From: Clonostachys chloroleuca | Lineage: Eukaryota; Ascomycota; Sordariomycetes; Hypocreales; Bionectriaceae | Length of the DNA: 64,000 bases | NCBI GenBank assembly: GCA_037952775.1 | Contig: JBANAY010000003.1 | Coordinates: forward strand, 4,960,001 to 5,024,000 | Reading direction: 5' to 3' | Shown: positions 45,701 to 58,700 of the stretch, in pieces | How the letters are laid out: every line of letters begins with the position of its first letter | How positions within the stretch are numbered: the stretch's first letter is position 1 | The notes under the pieces: model-generated | What the model saw: only the letters and a program-made list of their open reading frames with translations | Database searches by the model: none | What the model was told of the DNA's origin: nothing | Program-made: the position numbers and the translations under genes

Positions 45701-47640
45701 AATATATATAAAAGAAGATAGATAGTAGCTAGAGGGGTAAAATAGATATTAAAAGCAGTAGAGCTATAGTATAAGAACAGTTAGTACTAGTACTTCTACT
45801 AGCTATAGTAGGTATCTATATATAGATAGCTCTAGATAATACTAGGGCTAGATATAGTATTCCAGAGCTAGTAGGAGAAGATAATCTGAATAATTATAGT
45901 AGAAGCTAGCCTAGTAGTATATATTATAGGTATAAATAGGGGTAAGAGCTTAATATTTATACTACTAGTATACTACTCCCCGGACAGGGTAATAGTAATT
46001 ATTATACTATTTATTATACTATATATAGATATATATAAGAGGTATAAGGAAGCTAGGATCTTAATATATATATAGTAGAGCTAGAGGCTGAGCTAGATTA
46101 TTAGTTTAGTATTTATAATACTTAAGTTAGTAATTATAAAGGGATTCTAGAACTTTATCTAGTAGCTATAGGTATAGTAGCTACTAGACTAGGTAGTTAT
46201 AAATAAATACTATATAGTTCTAGATAGTACTAGGTAGTTCTAGTTAGTATTAGTAGTATTAGGAGGGATCTTATAGTTATAGGGGGTATAGCTAGTATTT
46301 CTAATAGTAATACTCCTGCTAAGGGAGAAGAATATATTCTTCTACAGGGTATAGATTATAAGATACTAGGTATATATATACTATAACCTAATATAGCAGA
46401 AGAATATTATATACTTAGTAATAAGGCTAGAAATATAGTAGAGCAGTAGGAGTAGTAAGAAAGAAGATAATAGTAATATACTTAGGCTTAATTAGACTAG
46501 AAGGATAATAGTATAATAAGAGGTATAGATAAACCTAGGTTATATAATTATCTATATATAGATAATTATAGCTATAGAGAGAGTTAGAATAGTACTTAGA
46601 TATAATATCTTCTATAGTAAGATTAGGATATAGAAGGTAAAAGTAGAGAAGTTATAGTAATAGAAGAAGTAGGGCAGGCTGATTATAGTAATAAATATAC
46701 TAGGGTTAGGGATTAATATACTAGATATATAGGTAGTATTATATATAGAGCTCCTATAATAGCTCTGGGACTATATATAGGAGAGTAGATAAATAGAGTA
46801 GGATAAGTAAGTAAGCTAGGCTATTCTTATTAGTCTAAGAGAAATAATAGAGGGTAGAGGGTTAGGAGGAGTAGTATAGAAAGGTATAAATATATATATA
46901 CTTATATTTATATAAGGATTAAGCTACTAATATCTCCTGCTAGATAAGATAATAGATAGGTTAGGGTTAGGGCTATATAAAGCAGGTAAGGTAGTATATA
47001 ATATATATACTAATACTAAGTAATTAAAAGGGCTAGGGTTAAGTAATAGAGAGGAAGAGAGGATAATAAGTATATAAAGGATATTTAGATAGTAGTAGTA
47101 GCAGAGTATATTAGTAATATATTACAGGGCTAAGTAGGTTAGGAAGGATATAAAGGAGGTAAAGTACTTCTAGTAGCAGTTAGTATAATAGATAGACTGA
47201 TACTTCTTATATAGAGAGAATAATTATAGTATTAGGCTATACTATTTACTAGAGAGTGAGTAAGAGGTTAATTTCTTAAAATAGATTAGATTAGTAAAGT
47301 AGGTATACTTCCAAGGGAGGAGGATAGAGAGATTTAGTAGTTACTTCTGATATAGACTACTGCAGGAGATATATAAGTAATAGAGAGCTATTAGAGGGGA
47401 AAGGGGGTAGTTCTAAGAGGTAAAGGGATAGGAATACTTATACCCCGAGCTAGTTATAGAAGTATATACTACTAAGCTCTAGTTTATACCAGGGTAAGTA
47501 ACTACTATTATAGGAGAGCTTCTAGAGGTAGATAGATAGGAGATTAATCTAGATAATAATAAAGTAGTATAGTAATAGTTTAGGAGTAGGATTAACTAGG
47601 GGGTATTAAGAGTAGTACTATATATTAATATATTTCTATC
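42753..47640 (+). pseudogene. RecQ-type DExH helicase relic B (telomere-linked-helicase-like), RIP-destroyed
   Basis: Plus-strand motifs in one phase: 45929-45949 GINRGKS (Walker A, usual PTGGGKS) then LIFILLVYYSPD; 46202-46213 NKYY for the DECH box, followed by IVLDSTRQF; a motif V-like RLIIVINILGLGINILDIQV near 46675-46735; and 46769-46810 DYI*ESR*IE*DK*V for DYxQESGRAGRDGQ. Every substitution is explained by C-to-T or G-to-A. The 5' part from 42753 is repeated at 62607-64000 and has a CTATAAAA box shortly after its start, so the unit probably begins there. The sequence differs clearly from relic A, so these are two family members, not two copies. The surrounding protein is large, as in telomere-linked helicases. 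Confidence 0.72.
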
Positions 47641-47751
47641 TTACTTACTAGATTAGAGAAGATTTATATATAAATAGAATTAAGATAAATAATATAATCT
47701 ATTAGTATACTAAATACTTTTCCTATATTAATATAATATCTAGGCTATTAT

Positions 47752-48108
47752 AATAGTTAGTTAACTTATACTGAATAGGGTCTAGGGTAGATCAGGGTTA
47801 AACTAATTAGAGTATTATTCTGAGTAGTATAATTAGGTTATCTTATACTATATAATATAAGTTACTATTAATATATAAGTATTATAGAGTTAGTAATAAT
47901 AGATATATAGATAATTATATTAATAACTATCTAAAAGAGTATTCTATCTAGTAAAATAAATATATATATATATTAGAGGTTTATTAAGGCTTAGTAATAA
48001 TCCTGAGTTAAGGATTATAAGGATTATTATAAGATCTGAATAATCTAGTTATAGTTAGAGAGAAAAAGTAGGGTCTATATATAATAATATATATTAGTTA
48101 AATTTATA
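47752..48108 (+). repeat. Partial copy of the 32,977-type element
   Basis: Over about 355 bp it is the reverse complement of 33460-33833, with few differences. Together the two form a long inverted repeat enclosing both helicase relics. Similarity ends abruptly after AAATTTATAAT. Confidence 0.65.
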
Positions 48109-49080
48109 ATAGTTATCTGTAATACTTCTACTCCAGCTATATAACTAGGAGTTACTAGAGCTTTACTATTAGGCTGGTATTATAGATTCTTTTTATAAAG
48201 TATACTAGATCCCTAGTAAAGGGGAGGGTCTTATTATAACTACAGATATTATATACAGCTAGCTTATTCTTTTAGAAGCCCCTCTCTTTTAGTATATAGA
48301 CCTATAGTTTAATAACTATAGAGAGCCCTTTAGAGAATATAATAAATTAGAATAAGCTAAATAGAAGAAAGTTTAGAAGCTCTTTAATATAACTAGAAAT
48401 TAAAACCAAGCTAAGGATCTCGAGCTTATAATATATACTAATAGTATTAAACTCAGGGACCCTAAGTATAATATAATATATAGGCTATTTAAGATTACCT
48501 GCTGGTACTATCTATATATACTCCCAGAAAAAGATTAAGAAGTAAATAATCTCTATATCTATAAGATTAACTATCTATACTAGTAAGAAGTATTAATACT
48601 TAACTAGATCTAGGAGTTACTCTAGTTATATACCCAGGAGTTTATTATTAACTAGTAACTAGTTAAAGCTTATAAAGGTATATAGTAGCTTATAAGATAC
48701 TCTAATTATAGAACTAGAGCTTATATCTTTACTAAGCGGGGAGTAAAGCTCTATACTAAGATTAAGGGTTTTAATAGTATAAATATAGTTAAATAGTAAA
48801 AGCGGGTAATAGATTATAGAGATAAGGATAAGGAAATATTAGAAGATAGAGAGGAGTTTAAGGAGTAGCTCTTTAGAGAGCTAGAAATAAAGGAGAATAT
48901 TAATAGCTAGGGAGACTGGTTTTAGAAGATTATTAAGAGCTATCTATACTATTTTATATTAAAGGAGATTTTAAATAAAGAAGAATATTAATAGTTAGGG
49001 AGACTAGTTTTAGAAAATTATTAAGAGCTATCTATACTATTTTATATTAAGGAGGATTTTAAGTAAATTTAACTTCTCTT
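48109..49080 (+). pseudogene. Unidentified RIP-decayed coding relic with an internal 88-bp tandem duplication
   Basis: With TAG read as Gln, one plus-strand phase is long and protein-like (TRNQNQAKDLELIIYTNSIK, YRTRAYIFTKRGVKLYTKIK). I do not recognise it. 48895-48982 is repeated at 48983-49070 with a few changes, which breaks the frame. Confidence 0.4.
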
Positions 49081-49089
49081 AACCCTTAT

Positions 49090-50450
49090 TATATAGCTAT
49101 CTATTAGTATATCTGCTCTTATCTAGCTAGATATTTACTACTAGTATAGGATCCAGAGCCCTATAGCTATTAAATACAGGGGTACCCTATATATAGTTCT
49201 AGGGTCTATAAGCTACTAGATAATTAGGGTAATTAATATAATAGCCTGCTTACTTATCTCTTATAGGTAGCTAAGTAAGAATAGTAGTATTAATATAATA
49301 ATCTGTATATTACCTATCTCTAGGCTGAATAGTATACTAATATTACTAAGCTTATCTGGGGGTAATATAAGCTGAATATCCTGCCTTAGTAGTACTACCC
49401 TCCCTTATATCGAGATAGTAAGATCTAGTAGGGTCTTATAGGTAGTATAGCAGATATTATATATACCTATATATTATATTATATCCTCTAGTTCCTGGAT
49501 AGTACTATCTACCTTCTATAGATATAAGTCCAGGAGGGATTCTACCTCCTTATATATATCCTTATATATATCTAGTATATATACCCTGCTTAGGAATTAA
49601 CTACCCTCAGGTACTAGCTCAGATACTAAGTAGCTACTATACTATAACTGAAGTAATATATCCTTCTAGATAAAGCCTATAGTATAGGCAGCCTCTAGTA
49701 TTAGGCCCGAGATATATATAACCAGCTCTATTAGCAAGATAATACCCAGCCTTAGTATATTTATCTACTATCTAAGGACCCCCTTAATAAATATAGTATA
49801 GTTCTTATTATATATTCTTATAGTATTAGTCTTTAGTAACTTAATATATTTATATAATATATCTATATAGCTATCTGCTGCTCAGAGTAGCTTACTAAGA
49901 TAGCTCACCCTTAGCTCTATCCTCAGCCTGTATATAATAAGCTCTTTCTGGATTATATACTTACTATAATAAGCAGATAGTTCTATCTAGAAAGCTATAG
50001 ACTAATACTACCCTTCCAGGGGTATTCTGGCTATATTATATAATAGTACCTTATAATCCCCTGCTCCTAGGCCCGGGTTTACTACTAGACCAGCTTATCC
50101 TCCTGCTCCTACTCCTAGACTTTAATCTACCTATATACCCTCTCCCTCTAGTACTCCTATTCCTACTTCTACTCCCTAACCTGCCTAGCCTATCTGGCCT
50201 CCCTCTTCTTCTAGTGCTCCTGCTCCTGCTCCCTGATCTGCCTAGTCTGCTAGCCCTGCTCCCTGAATTCCCTTACCTGCTCCCTTACCTGCTCTCTCTC
50301 CTGCTCCTGCTCCTGCTCCTGCTTCCTGACCTGCCTGGCCTGCCTGGACTACCTAGCCTTCCCTCCCTGGGGGGTATCCTATCTAAAGTAGATTATCCAG
50401 ATTGAAACTCTACCTTAGGATCTACTACCTTTAACTATTATATACTCCTA
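49090..50450 (-). pseudogene. Unidentified RIP-decayed coding relic, minus strand
   Basis: With TAG read as Gln the minus strand gives a coherent frame. It starts in a Glu/Arg/Gln-rich repeat region (50400-50070), then runs SQNTPGRVVLVYSFLDRTIC, AYYIQAEDRAKGELSQQAT, GYYLANRAGYIYLGPNTRGC and ends near DPILVVNIQLDKSRYTN. The charged segment on the other strand produces a Leu/Pro-rich shadow ORF. The family is unknown; its orientation is opposite to the helicases. Confidence 0.4.
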
Positions 50451-52260
50451 GTAATATATTATCTGAGTTATATATATAAGATAAAGACTCCTACTTATTA
50501 CTACCTACTAGCTTATACTACTTAGTAAAATAGGAATAGAACCTAACCTACTAGTTTATAATATCCTATATCTCTATATCCTTAGTATCCAGACTATTAC
50601 TCTTAGCTTTATCCTTACCCTCTGGAATAAATAGTATAAGCAGGCAGTAGCTCCCCTCTATTTAGTCTAGGGGAGGTACTAGTATAAAAGGGCTAGGGCT
50701 ATAGAGCGCCCTACCTCCTATTAATAGCCAGCTCTATCTAGGAGATCTCAGGATAGCTAGATTAATATAGGTTAAGTATCTGAGCCTATTAGTTTAATCT
50801 ATACTATTATTATACCTTACTCAGCCTTAGCCTATAGTATAAACAGGTATTATTATATATATAATAGTATAATACTTATAGAATACTTATAGAATACTAT
50901 ATTATTATTAATTAATAGTTATACTATACTTTAGTAGTATATATAAGGATAGGATAGATCTTATAGGAGGACTTAAGGAATATATAGCTTAATTTATAAT
51001 CCTCCTCTATAAGAGGTTAGAGATAGGTAGATAAAGGAAGTATATATATAGCAGATAGAATAGTTTATATTTTATCTTAATCTATCCTATATACAGAGAT
51101 ATTATAAAGGGAGGGGAGGGTAGTCTCTACTATATAATAGTTAGCAGGATTAGAACTTTATTCTATATATAATACCAGCTGACTATATAGGGAAGCAGGA
51201 GTAGTACTACTACTAGTAATAAATAGAGAGTATTTATAGAGAGAAGAGTATACTAGGGTAGAAGGAGATAAACTAACTTAGCTACAGGATAAGAGAAGGA
51301 TAATCCTAGGATAAAGATATACTATATAGGGAATAACTATATAGTTATATCCTCCTTATAACCCCTTAGCTATTTAAGTTTAGAGTCTACCTCTGAAGTT
51401 AATAAATAGAGGGGCTTATCTTTACTAATAGCCTTTATAATATATTTAGACTGGATAACCTACTAGGACTACTAATAATATTATATTTAATAGATAGAAG
51501 TATTAAGGATAAAAGGGGGGGGGGGGGCAGATAAGTATAGAAATAAGGAGTAACTACTAAGTATTAGTAATTTTACCTAATAACAGACTATATAACTTAA
51601 GACTATTAGTAGATATCTATCTATATCTAGAGACTCCCTAGCTACTGAATATATAATATAGGAGAATATAACCCCAGGGTAGATAGTATTAGAAAGTAGG
51701 GTAAGGAGTAACTAGATAAATAGTAGAAAAGGGTAATTATAGGAAGCCTATAGCTAACTATAGCTTAATATAAATAAATATATAACTAGAATAAGATAAA
51801 TAGTAATTATAAATTAATTTAGTTATATATACTATTCGAGATCTACTCTATTAGAATTAATATATATCTATAATAAAATACTACTACTATATATATATAT
51901 AAATAATCCTATAACTATATATAACTCTTACTATTAAATACTAAATAAATAAGTAAAAAGTAAGTATATAGACTATATCTTAATAAGGCCTCAGCTACTT
52001 ATACCTTATAAATCAGGCTGCTAAAGGCAGTAGGTAATTCTGCTAGCAGGTAATCTACTTTATTAGTATATTATACTAAAAACCCTAACTATAAAACCTA
52101 TTTATAACTTTATTACCTAGTATATACTAAACCTCTTATTATATAACTTCTGAACTACTATAGCCCTCCTGCCTGTTAAAAATATAATAGTAGAAGGGGG
52201 TAGCAGGGTTAGCAGAATAGGGTTAAGGGTTTAGGTTTAGGGACAAAGAGAAGGGGAAAG
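50451..52260. other. A+T-rich DNA without recognised content
   Basis: I see no reading frame, RNA or element here. A G-run of about 13 lies near 51513-51526. Confidence 0.45.
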
Positions 52261-52269
52261 GTAGAAAAT

Positions 52270-52270
52270 A

Positions 52271-52303
<33 letters not shown>

Positions 52304-52429
52304 CCTATAGGGAAGAGACTTACTTACTACCCTTCCTCTTCTTCCCTATAGGGAAGAGACTTTACCCTTTTGTTTTCTTCCCTATAGGGAAGAGACTTAT
52401 TACCCTTCCTCTTCTTCCCTATAGGGAAG
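52270..52429. repeat. (TAC)n microsatellite followed by four palindromic 16-mers
   Basis: A (TAC)n run leads into four copies of the perfect palindrome CTTCCCTATAGGGAAG at 52300-52315, 52341-52356, 52377-52392 and 52414-52429, spaced 36-41 bp and linked by similar AGACTTAxTACCCTTCCT spacers. At 56234-56290 a GGGAAG block is followed by (TAG)n, the reverse arrangement. Confidence 0.8.
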
Positions 52430-52792
52430 ATTGAGATTTTTACTAATTTTTCTAGAGGGTTAATAATTAGGTATAATACTATAGGCCCCCTACAGATATA
52501 GCGAACGATAGGTTTATAGGGTGAATATAAGAAAAGTAATAATATAAATATAGCTATAGAAGTAAGGACTATAGAGATAGAGGTAGCTATAGAGGTGGAT
52601 ATAATAGCTATGACAGGAGTAATAATAGAGAGAGGAGATAGAGGCTACTACTCCTTATATATAATTATAACAGTTAAGAGAGTAGTAGTAGGAGGGTAGG
52701 AGAGGGAGAGATAAGAATAAACAGGAGGGCTCTAAGGGGAGGAAGTAAGGTAAGAGGCTATATAAATAAATAAAAATATAATAGGGGTAGAG

Positions 52793-55700
52793 ATGTATTA
52801 TTATACGAACCAGGGTATATTATCTTATTCTGACTACTTACTAATACTACTAAGAATAGCTACCCTAGAGCTTGAGCGAAATATATATAGTAAAAGCCCC
52901 TTAGGAGGGAATAATATAGAAAGTAGTATCCTCCTATAGGCTAGAATAGAGGGTAGTAAGAGTAGATAGTATAGTAAGATATTATACTGGTCTAGCTCTA
53001 TATTAGGAACTAGAAGTTATATATAAAAATTAAAAGTCTATATTTCTGGAATTATAGTTATTAAATATTATAACTACAAACTCCTTATCCTGCCTTATAC
53101 CCTATATAAGCTAGCCAGGAGGTAGATTAGATCCCTGCGACACTAGTACCCCTGGGCGCCAGGGATAATAAGACCGGTCTGGATAGACTAAATAAATCCC
53201 TGGCTATTAGATATAGTAGGAACAGTAGTCCAGTTTATACCTTATCTTAAAAGTAAAAGCCACAGCCTTATCTTCCTGTCTTTCCCTTGGCTATCTGGCC
53301 TGCTACCTTTGTTTACTATATACTGTACTCTCTTTAGCGGATGATCTATTACTACTCCTTCTCCGGGCTTTAATATTATTACAAGGAGTATACTACAGCC
53401 CTCGCTATACTACTATAGTATTCAGATAAAAATAGCTAGTACTAGTATACGCGGTAGGAAGAGGCGATAGGCGGAGGAGGATAATACCTTGCGCGGTAAG
53501 GCTGGGCTAGCGAAGAAGAAGCATGCTACCTTAGAGGGTTATAGGGAGGATAGCCTGCGAGATAGCGTATTAATTAGCAAGCTGGCGAAACTATACCTCC
53601 TTGCAGTAAGCAGGCTGCTGCTAGATATACTGGATATAATATAGAGCACGGGCTAGAACCGGACTATTGAGCCTATATATATCTATAAGCTTTATAAGGT
53701 ATTCAGTATTAATAGGCTGCAGTGTTACGAGCCTAGGAACTGCCTCTTATACCTCTGTAACGCTGATAACGTACGCTATATATAATGCGGAGATTCCTCC
53801 GAGGGGGGTCGGGGTAAGAGGCAGAATAATAAGATAGATATACTATGCTGGGCTGAGGTGAACAGTAGCTCGGTTGAGGTTATAGCCGGCTAGTACCGTA
53901 TTACAGCGCTTAGGGAGTTTATATATAATTCCGGCAGCTAGGCGGATAAGCTATAGTAGACCTGTGAGCTCTATAACCAAGGTGTATTTTCCTCCTCCTC
54001 CTACTACTCCTGATTATACCGGTAGCTATAAGGATAGAGCCTGCGGAAAGAGAAGAGATAAGGAGATAAGATTAGGAGGCTGATTGTTAGTTATTACAGA
54101 TCGGCTACTGCGGCCTCTTGCTATACGAATACAGCTGAACCGGACCGACCTTATAATACCTGATAGTTACAGGCAGATATAGATACAGCTCATCTCGATT
54201 ATATCCCAGGAAGGGGATAGTAATACTATTATTAAGTCCGGCAGCTATAATAGCGGTAGTAATAGTAGTAATCTGCCTATTATCGATTATAAGCTTGCTG
54301 AGTCCCTGTAGCTGGGGAGTAAGCAGCACTTTCTAATACAGCGGCTTATAATACTCTAGTACTATAAGCGGTAGCGGGAGATAGCTATATAATAGTACTA
54401 GATAAGGATAGGGCTTAAGTCCTTCTCTATCTCTATATTTGAGTAGTTAGTAAGCTACTATATCAATGAGTACTGGTTCTAGCTGCTAGGCTCGATACTT
54501 AATATAGTACAGGTACTGCCTGTAGATACTTCCGCCTATATTACCTACTATAACTGGGACTATCTGGTAGCTGTATTTAGCTGTAAGAAGTAATTACCAG
54601 CCGAGGCCGAGGCTGTATTCTATAAGGGACTAGGCTATTAGTATATAAGGGCTGGCAGGTTGCTATTAATACTGAGCAATAATAAGTATACCTGAGTCTG
54701 CAAGTTCATTGTAGATATACTAACGATAAGCTTCCCCACCTACTACCGTATTAAGTAAGCCTATATAAAGTACCTGGAGTATATAATATATTATATTATT
54801 ATATAGTTTGATCCGCTGAGTACAGCAGCTGTAAGCGCGCAGGCGTATACTAAGCAGAATAAGATACTGCTGTATACCTACCTCAAGGCAGCCCTGGAGA
54901 AGTATATAGACCAGAGTATACTACTAGTACTAATAGCCCGCTTAAGTCTAATAGTACTATATCTATAGGAGCTGGTGCTGGATTTTACTTGTAAGAATAC
55001 GGATAAATTTTATAAGTACACAGTACTACCTACTGCTCTTAGGCAGAAGTTTAGTATAGATAACCTATTATATACTGAGTGATTCTCCTACAGTATATAG
55101 TCTCATCTGCTTATCCTAGTACGGAGGGAAGTCTTATTACTTAGTATAGGTATATTACGGAATAAGTAGAAAGTAACTACAGATAGTATAAGGAGGAGAA
55201 GGGTAGAGGTAAATCCGAGTATAGCTAGCCTAGTACAGATTCCTGATCTTATTCAGGAGTTCTGCTGCTAGGTTACTTGAGCAGCTATAAATAAGCGCGA
55301 TATAATAGTACTATCGCCTCTAGAGGCTGCTGAACTCGAGCGATCTATATACCAGGCGGTAGAAAAGACTATTACAGCCTTCCTCCCGCCAGTATTACAC
55401 TACCAAAGTAGTAGTAATAGTTATAGCAGTCCAGGATTAGGAGTATTAGGGATAAGGTTCAGTAAGGCAGGAGAGGATAGGCCTACCTCTTTATCTTTAT
55501 CTAATAGCACTGCTGATACTGCCGCTATTACGGATAATAGTATCCTACCGGGGTTCAGGTCTGGATATATATCCCTACTAGAGGTGTAGTTAGCCTTAAG
55601 TAAGATATATCTTACTCCTACTACAGCTACTACTACTACTACTTATACTGCTCTGGGTACTGGGGTTAAGGGTAAGCTATTAGTTAGCCAGGAGGATACT

Positions 55701-58700
55701 GCTCTGATTAGCTCTTATAATGATAGCCGACCAGGCTTATTTCCCGCTATTACTAGTAGTCTGCTACTATCGCTCCTGTTGTTATCAGTGCAATAGCCTT
55801 CGCAGTTATTATACTTATACCTTAAGGCTCTAGCTATACCTCGGACTAACTCTAGTAGCAGTACTTTGCTATTACTGAGGGAAGTAACAGTTAGTAGCAG
55901 TAGGAGTAGTAGTAGTAAGAGACAGCTGGTACTATAATGGATATTAGGACCCAGGGTAATACCGGGGTAGTATCTGTCTGACGGCGAGGGATATATAATC
56001 TAAAAACAGTCTCCTTCCTACCTCCTACCCTAGCAGTATATATTCCTTATTAATCTGGGGAAAAAGAAAGAAATATTATATTATACTAAGATAGTATATA
56101 CTGGGCTACTAGTATTTAGATATATATATAGGTACCCCTGGTCTGTATAAGCTTTTAAGGTAATTTAATTTTAGTTCCCTGTTCTCCCCCTAGTTCTATC
56201 TCTCTATATCTGTAGCTAGGCTACCCCTTCCTTTACTATCGGGAAGAGGGAAGCAGTAGTAGTAGTAGTAGTAGTAGTAGTAATAGTAGTAATCTAGCTT
56301 AGAGAGCTGAAATAAGACTGTATCTAAGTAGGGCCTGGTAGATTGCCTATTATTAGAAGGAAGCTCCCTATACTCTTCTCTATAGCCTTAAGACTTACCT
56401 AACCTACTTATATTTTTTCTTTTATAGTTTGAAATTAATAGCTGCAAGGTAACTATCATATATTACTATATAAACTTCTTAGTATATTATTCTATTCTTA
56501 TTACAAGATAGGCGCTTCTAACAGCTCGGGTACCAGCCCTTATAGGTTGTATAATAATAAGGATGAATTCTCTGATAATATCTTATCCGATACTGATACT
56601 ATTACCTCTCTTAATAGCGAGCTTTTTTCGGATAAAGAAGATAGCTCTCTGATACTGAAGACATCTATACGGCTGATACGAGGGTAGAGGATCAAATACT
56701 TATCTAGAAACTATAAGTATAAATATTTATTATAACTATCCTCTCCCTTTCCTCGGTATCCGGGTCTTTAGGTATAATAGTTAGCTATCTTGCTAATACG
56801 GGCGCCTAATAGCCCGGCGATTTATCGAGAAGGTCCTGGATCCTTTATTCCAGCCGGCTAATATACTCCAGATACTATATAGTAAAAATACTATTAACTT
56901 TAGATCTGCCCGCGCTGGCGGTATAGCAGCTAAGATAGATAATAAGTTTTTCCCCTCCTTTTACCTCAACTTTCTGAGTATTATAGGCAAACCAGGCCTT
57001 CCTATTATCTACCGGGATAGGCTGATACTTGATAATATTATAGTATTATTCAGAAACTAGGCGGAGCTGTATAGTATAAAACATATGAGCGGTATATAGT
57101 TCGACCTGACCGGCTGTACCTTTTATATCGCGGAGGCTGTGATCCGGGAGAAGTAGTTTATTATAATATACCCTCGGATAAGCATTATAATAGAGCTCCC
57201 AAACTCGGCCATACAGCAGCAGTAATACGAGGACCTTACAGCTACTCGAAGCAGCCTACCTCCTGGACTAGCTTATAAGCTAGCGGCCTATATTATAGAT
57301 ATCTTTCAAGAGGCCGAGCTTGTTGGTGAGGGTATTAAGCCCTGCTGGAGGCCGGGAAGCCGGTACAGCTAATATATAAACTCAGATCGATAGACCGCCT
57401 TCCAGGAGCTCTTTATAACCGGCTGGACTGACTGGGCTGACTGCTATACTGAGGGTTCCTTCTGGCTATAGTATATTCCAGTCTTCCACATATACAACTA
57501 TAGTACTAATATTAAGATCAAGGTGTATCAGCAGCTATATATACTGCTACGGGAGAGATATATACTATACAATAATAGTAATACTGAAAGTAGTATTTCG
57601 AGCGGGGGAGATAATAACAGGGATAGGCATAACCGCGCCTTATCCCTATCAGACGCCCCTACCGGAGCCCCCCGTCCTCTGTATATAGACTGTCGCAGCA
57701 GAATAACTCCTTAAGCGCTTACGATAAGATAATTCGAGAGAGCGAAGGGCTCTGTAAGCTTAACGAGGAGCTATCTGTATAGTTCTATCTCGATAATATT
57801 ACTACTATCTCGTACGCTCTTGCTATTTGTATTAACAGTAGTACTATTATACTATATATAAGCCCAGTCCTATATAAGCTAGCTGGGGTTTCGGTCTGCT
57901 CAGTAGGGCAGGAAGATAACAGTAATAACAGCGAGGGCGGTGATTTTATTCCCCGATACCTATTAATTAATTATAACCAGATTATACAGGAGTATACCTG
58001 CTCGAGTAATTATAACTTCTATTCGCAGGCGTTTAGCCCCATATACAGCAACGTATTATCCAGCCTGCTACCTGCCTTTCTATACTCTCTCTTCTCAGCT
58101 ATACAGGGCAATATAAGTATATACTATAACAGGGCGGACGTCCTATCCTTTAGGTACTTCCAGAGCTACTTTAATATTAAGCGGAATATATACTACAGTC
58201 CGCGCGATCTGCTGGCTACTAAAGGGTATATAATAGCTATATTAACAGTTCCGGCCAAGGAGGTATATACAGCAGTAGTAATAGTACGAAAAAGAGAGCG
58301 GTTGCTGCGGACGATCTGCGGCCAGCAGATAGCTAATACGCCGGCTGAGTTAAAACTGTTCGCAAGGGAGTATTACCAGATTAATGCAGCTATTAATACC
58401 AGTAAGGTAGTATACCAGCTCGAGCAGGTTATATCGCTTAATACTGCCAATCTGCAGCCAGAGGGGCGTATATTCGAGACAGTACTGCGGCCTATCTTCC
58501 AGCTTATACGCTTCTTCCTCTGCGAGTATGAATCGTACGTATATATCTTCCGGTCTATACTGCTGGAGGTATTTCCGGGCATTATAGGCGCCTACGTGCA
58601 GCTGTTCGAGCTTGTGCTGGAAGAGATGGACTGCCGGTATGTAGAGGGCGGCGAGAGGGGACTTAACCTGGTATATTCAGAGGGCGTAGCTGTACTGGAT

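Noticed and set aside
42753..47640. LINE or LTR retrotransposon
   Set aside because: I looked for reverse transcriptase or integrase blocks and long terminal repeats and found helicase motifs instead, in one phase.
50214..50405. 63-codon Leu/Pro-rich plus-strand ORF
   Set aside because: It is the antisense shadow of a Glu/Arg/Gln-rich repeat region in the minus-strand relic; no independent coding evidence.
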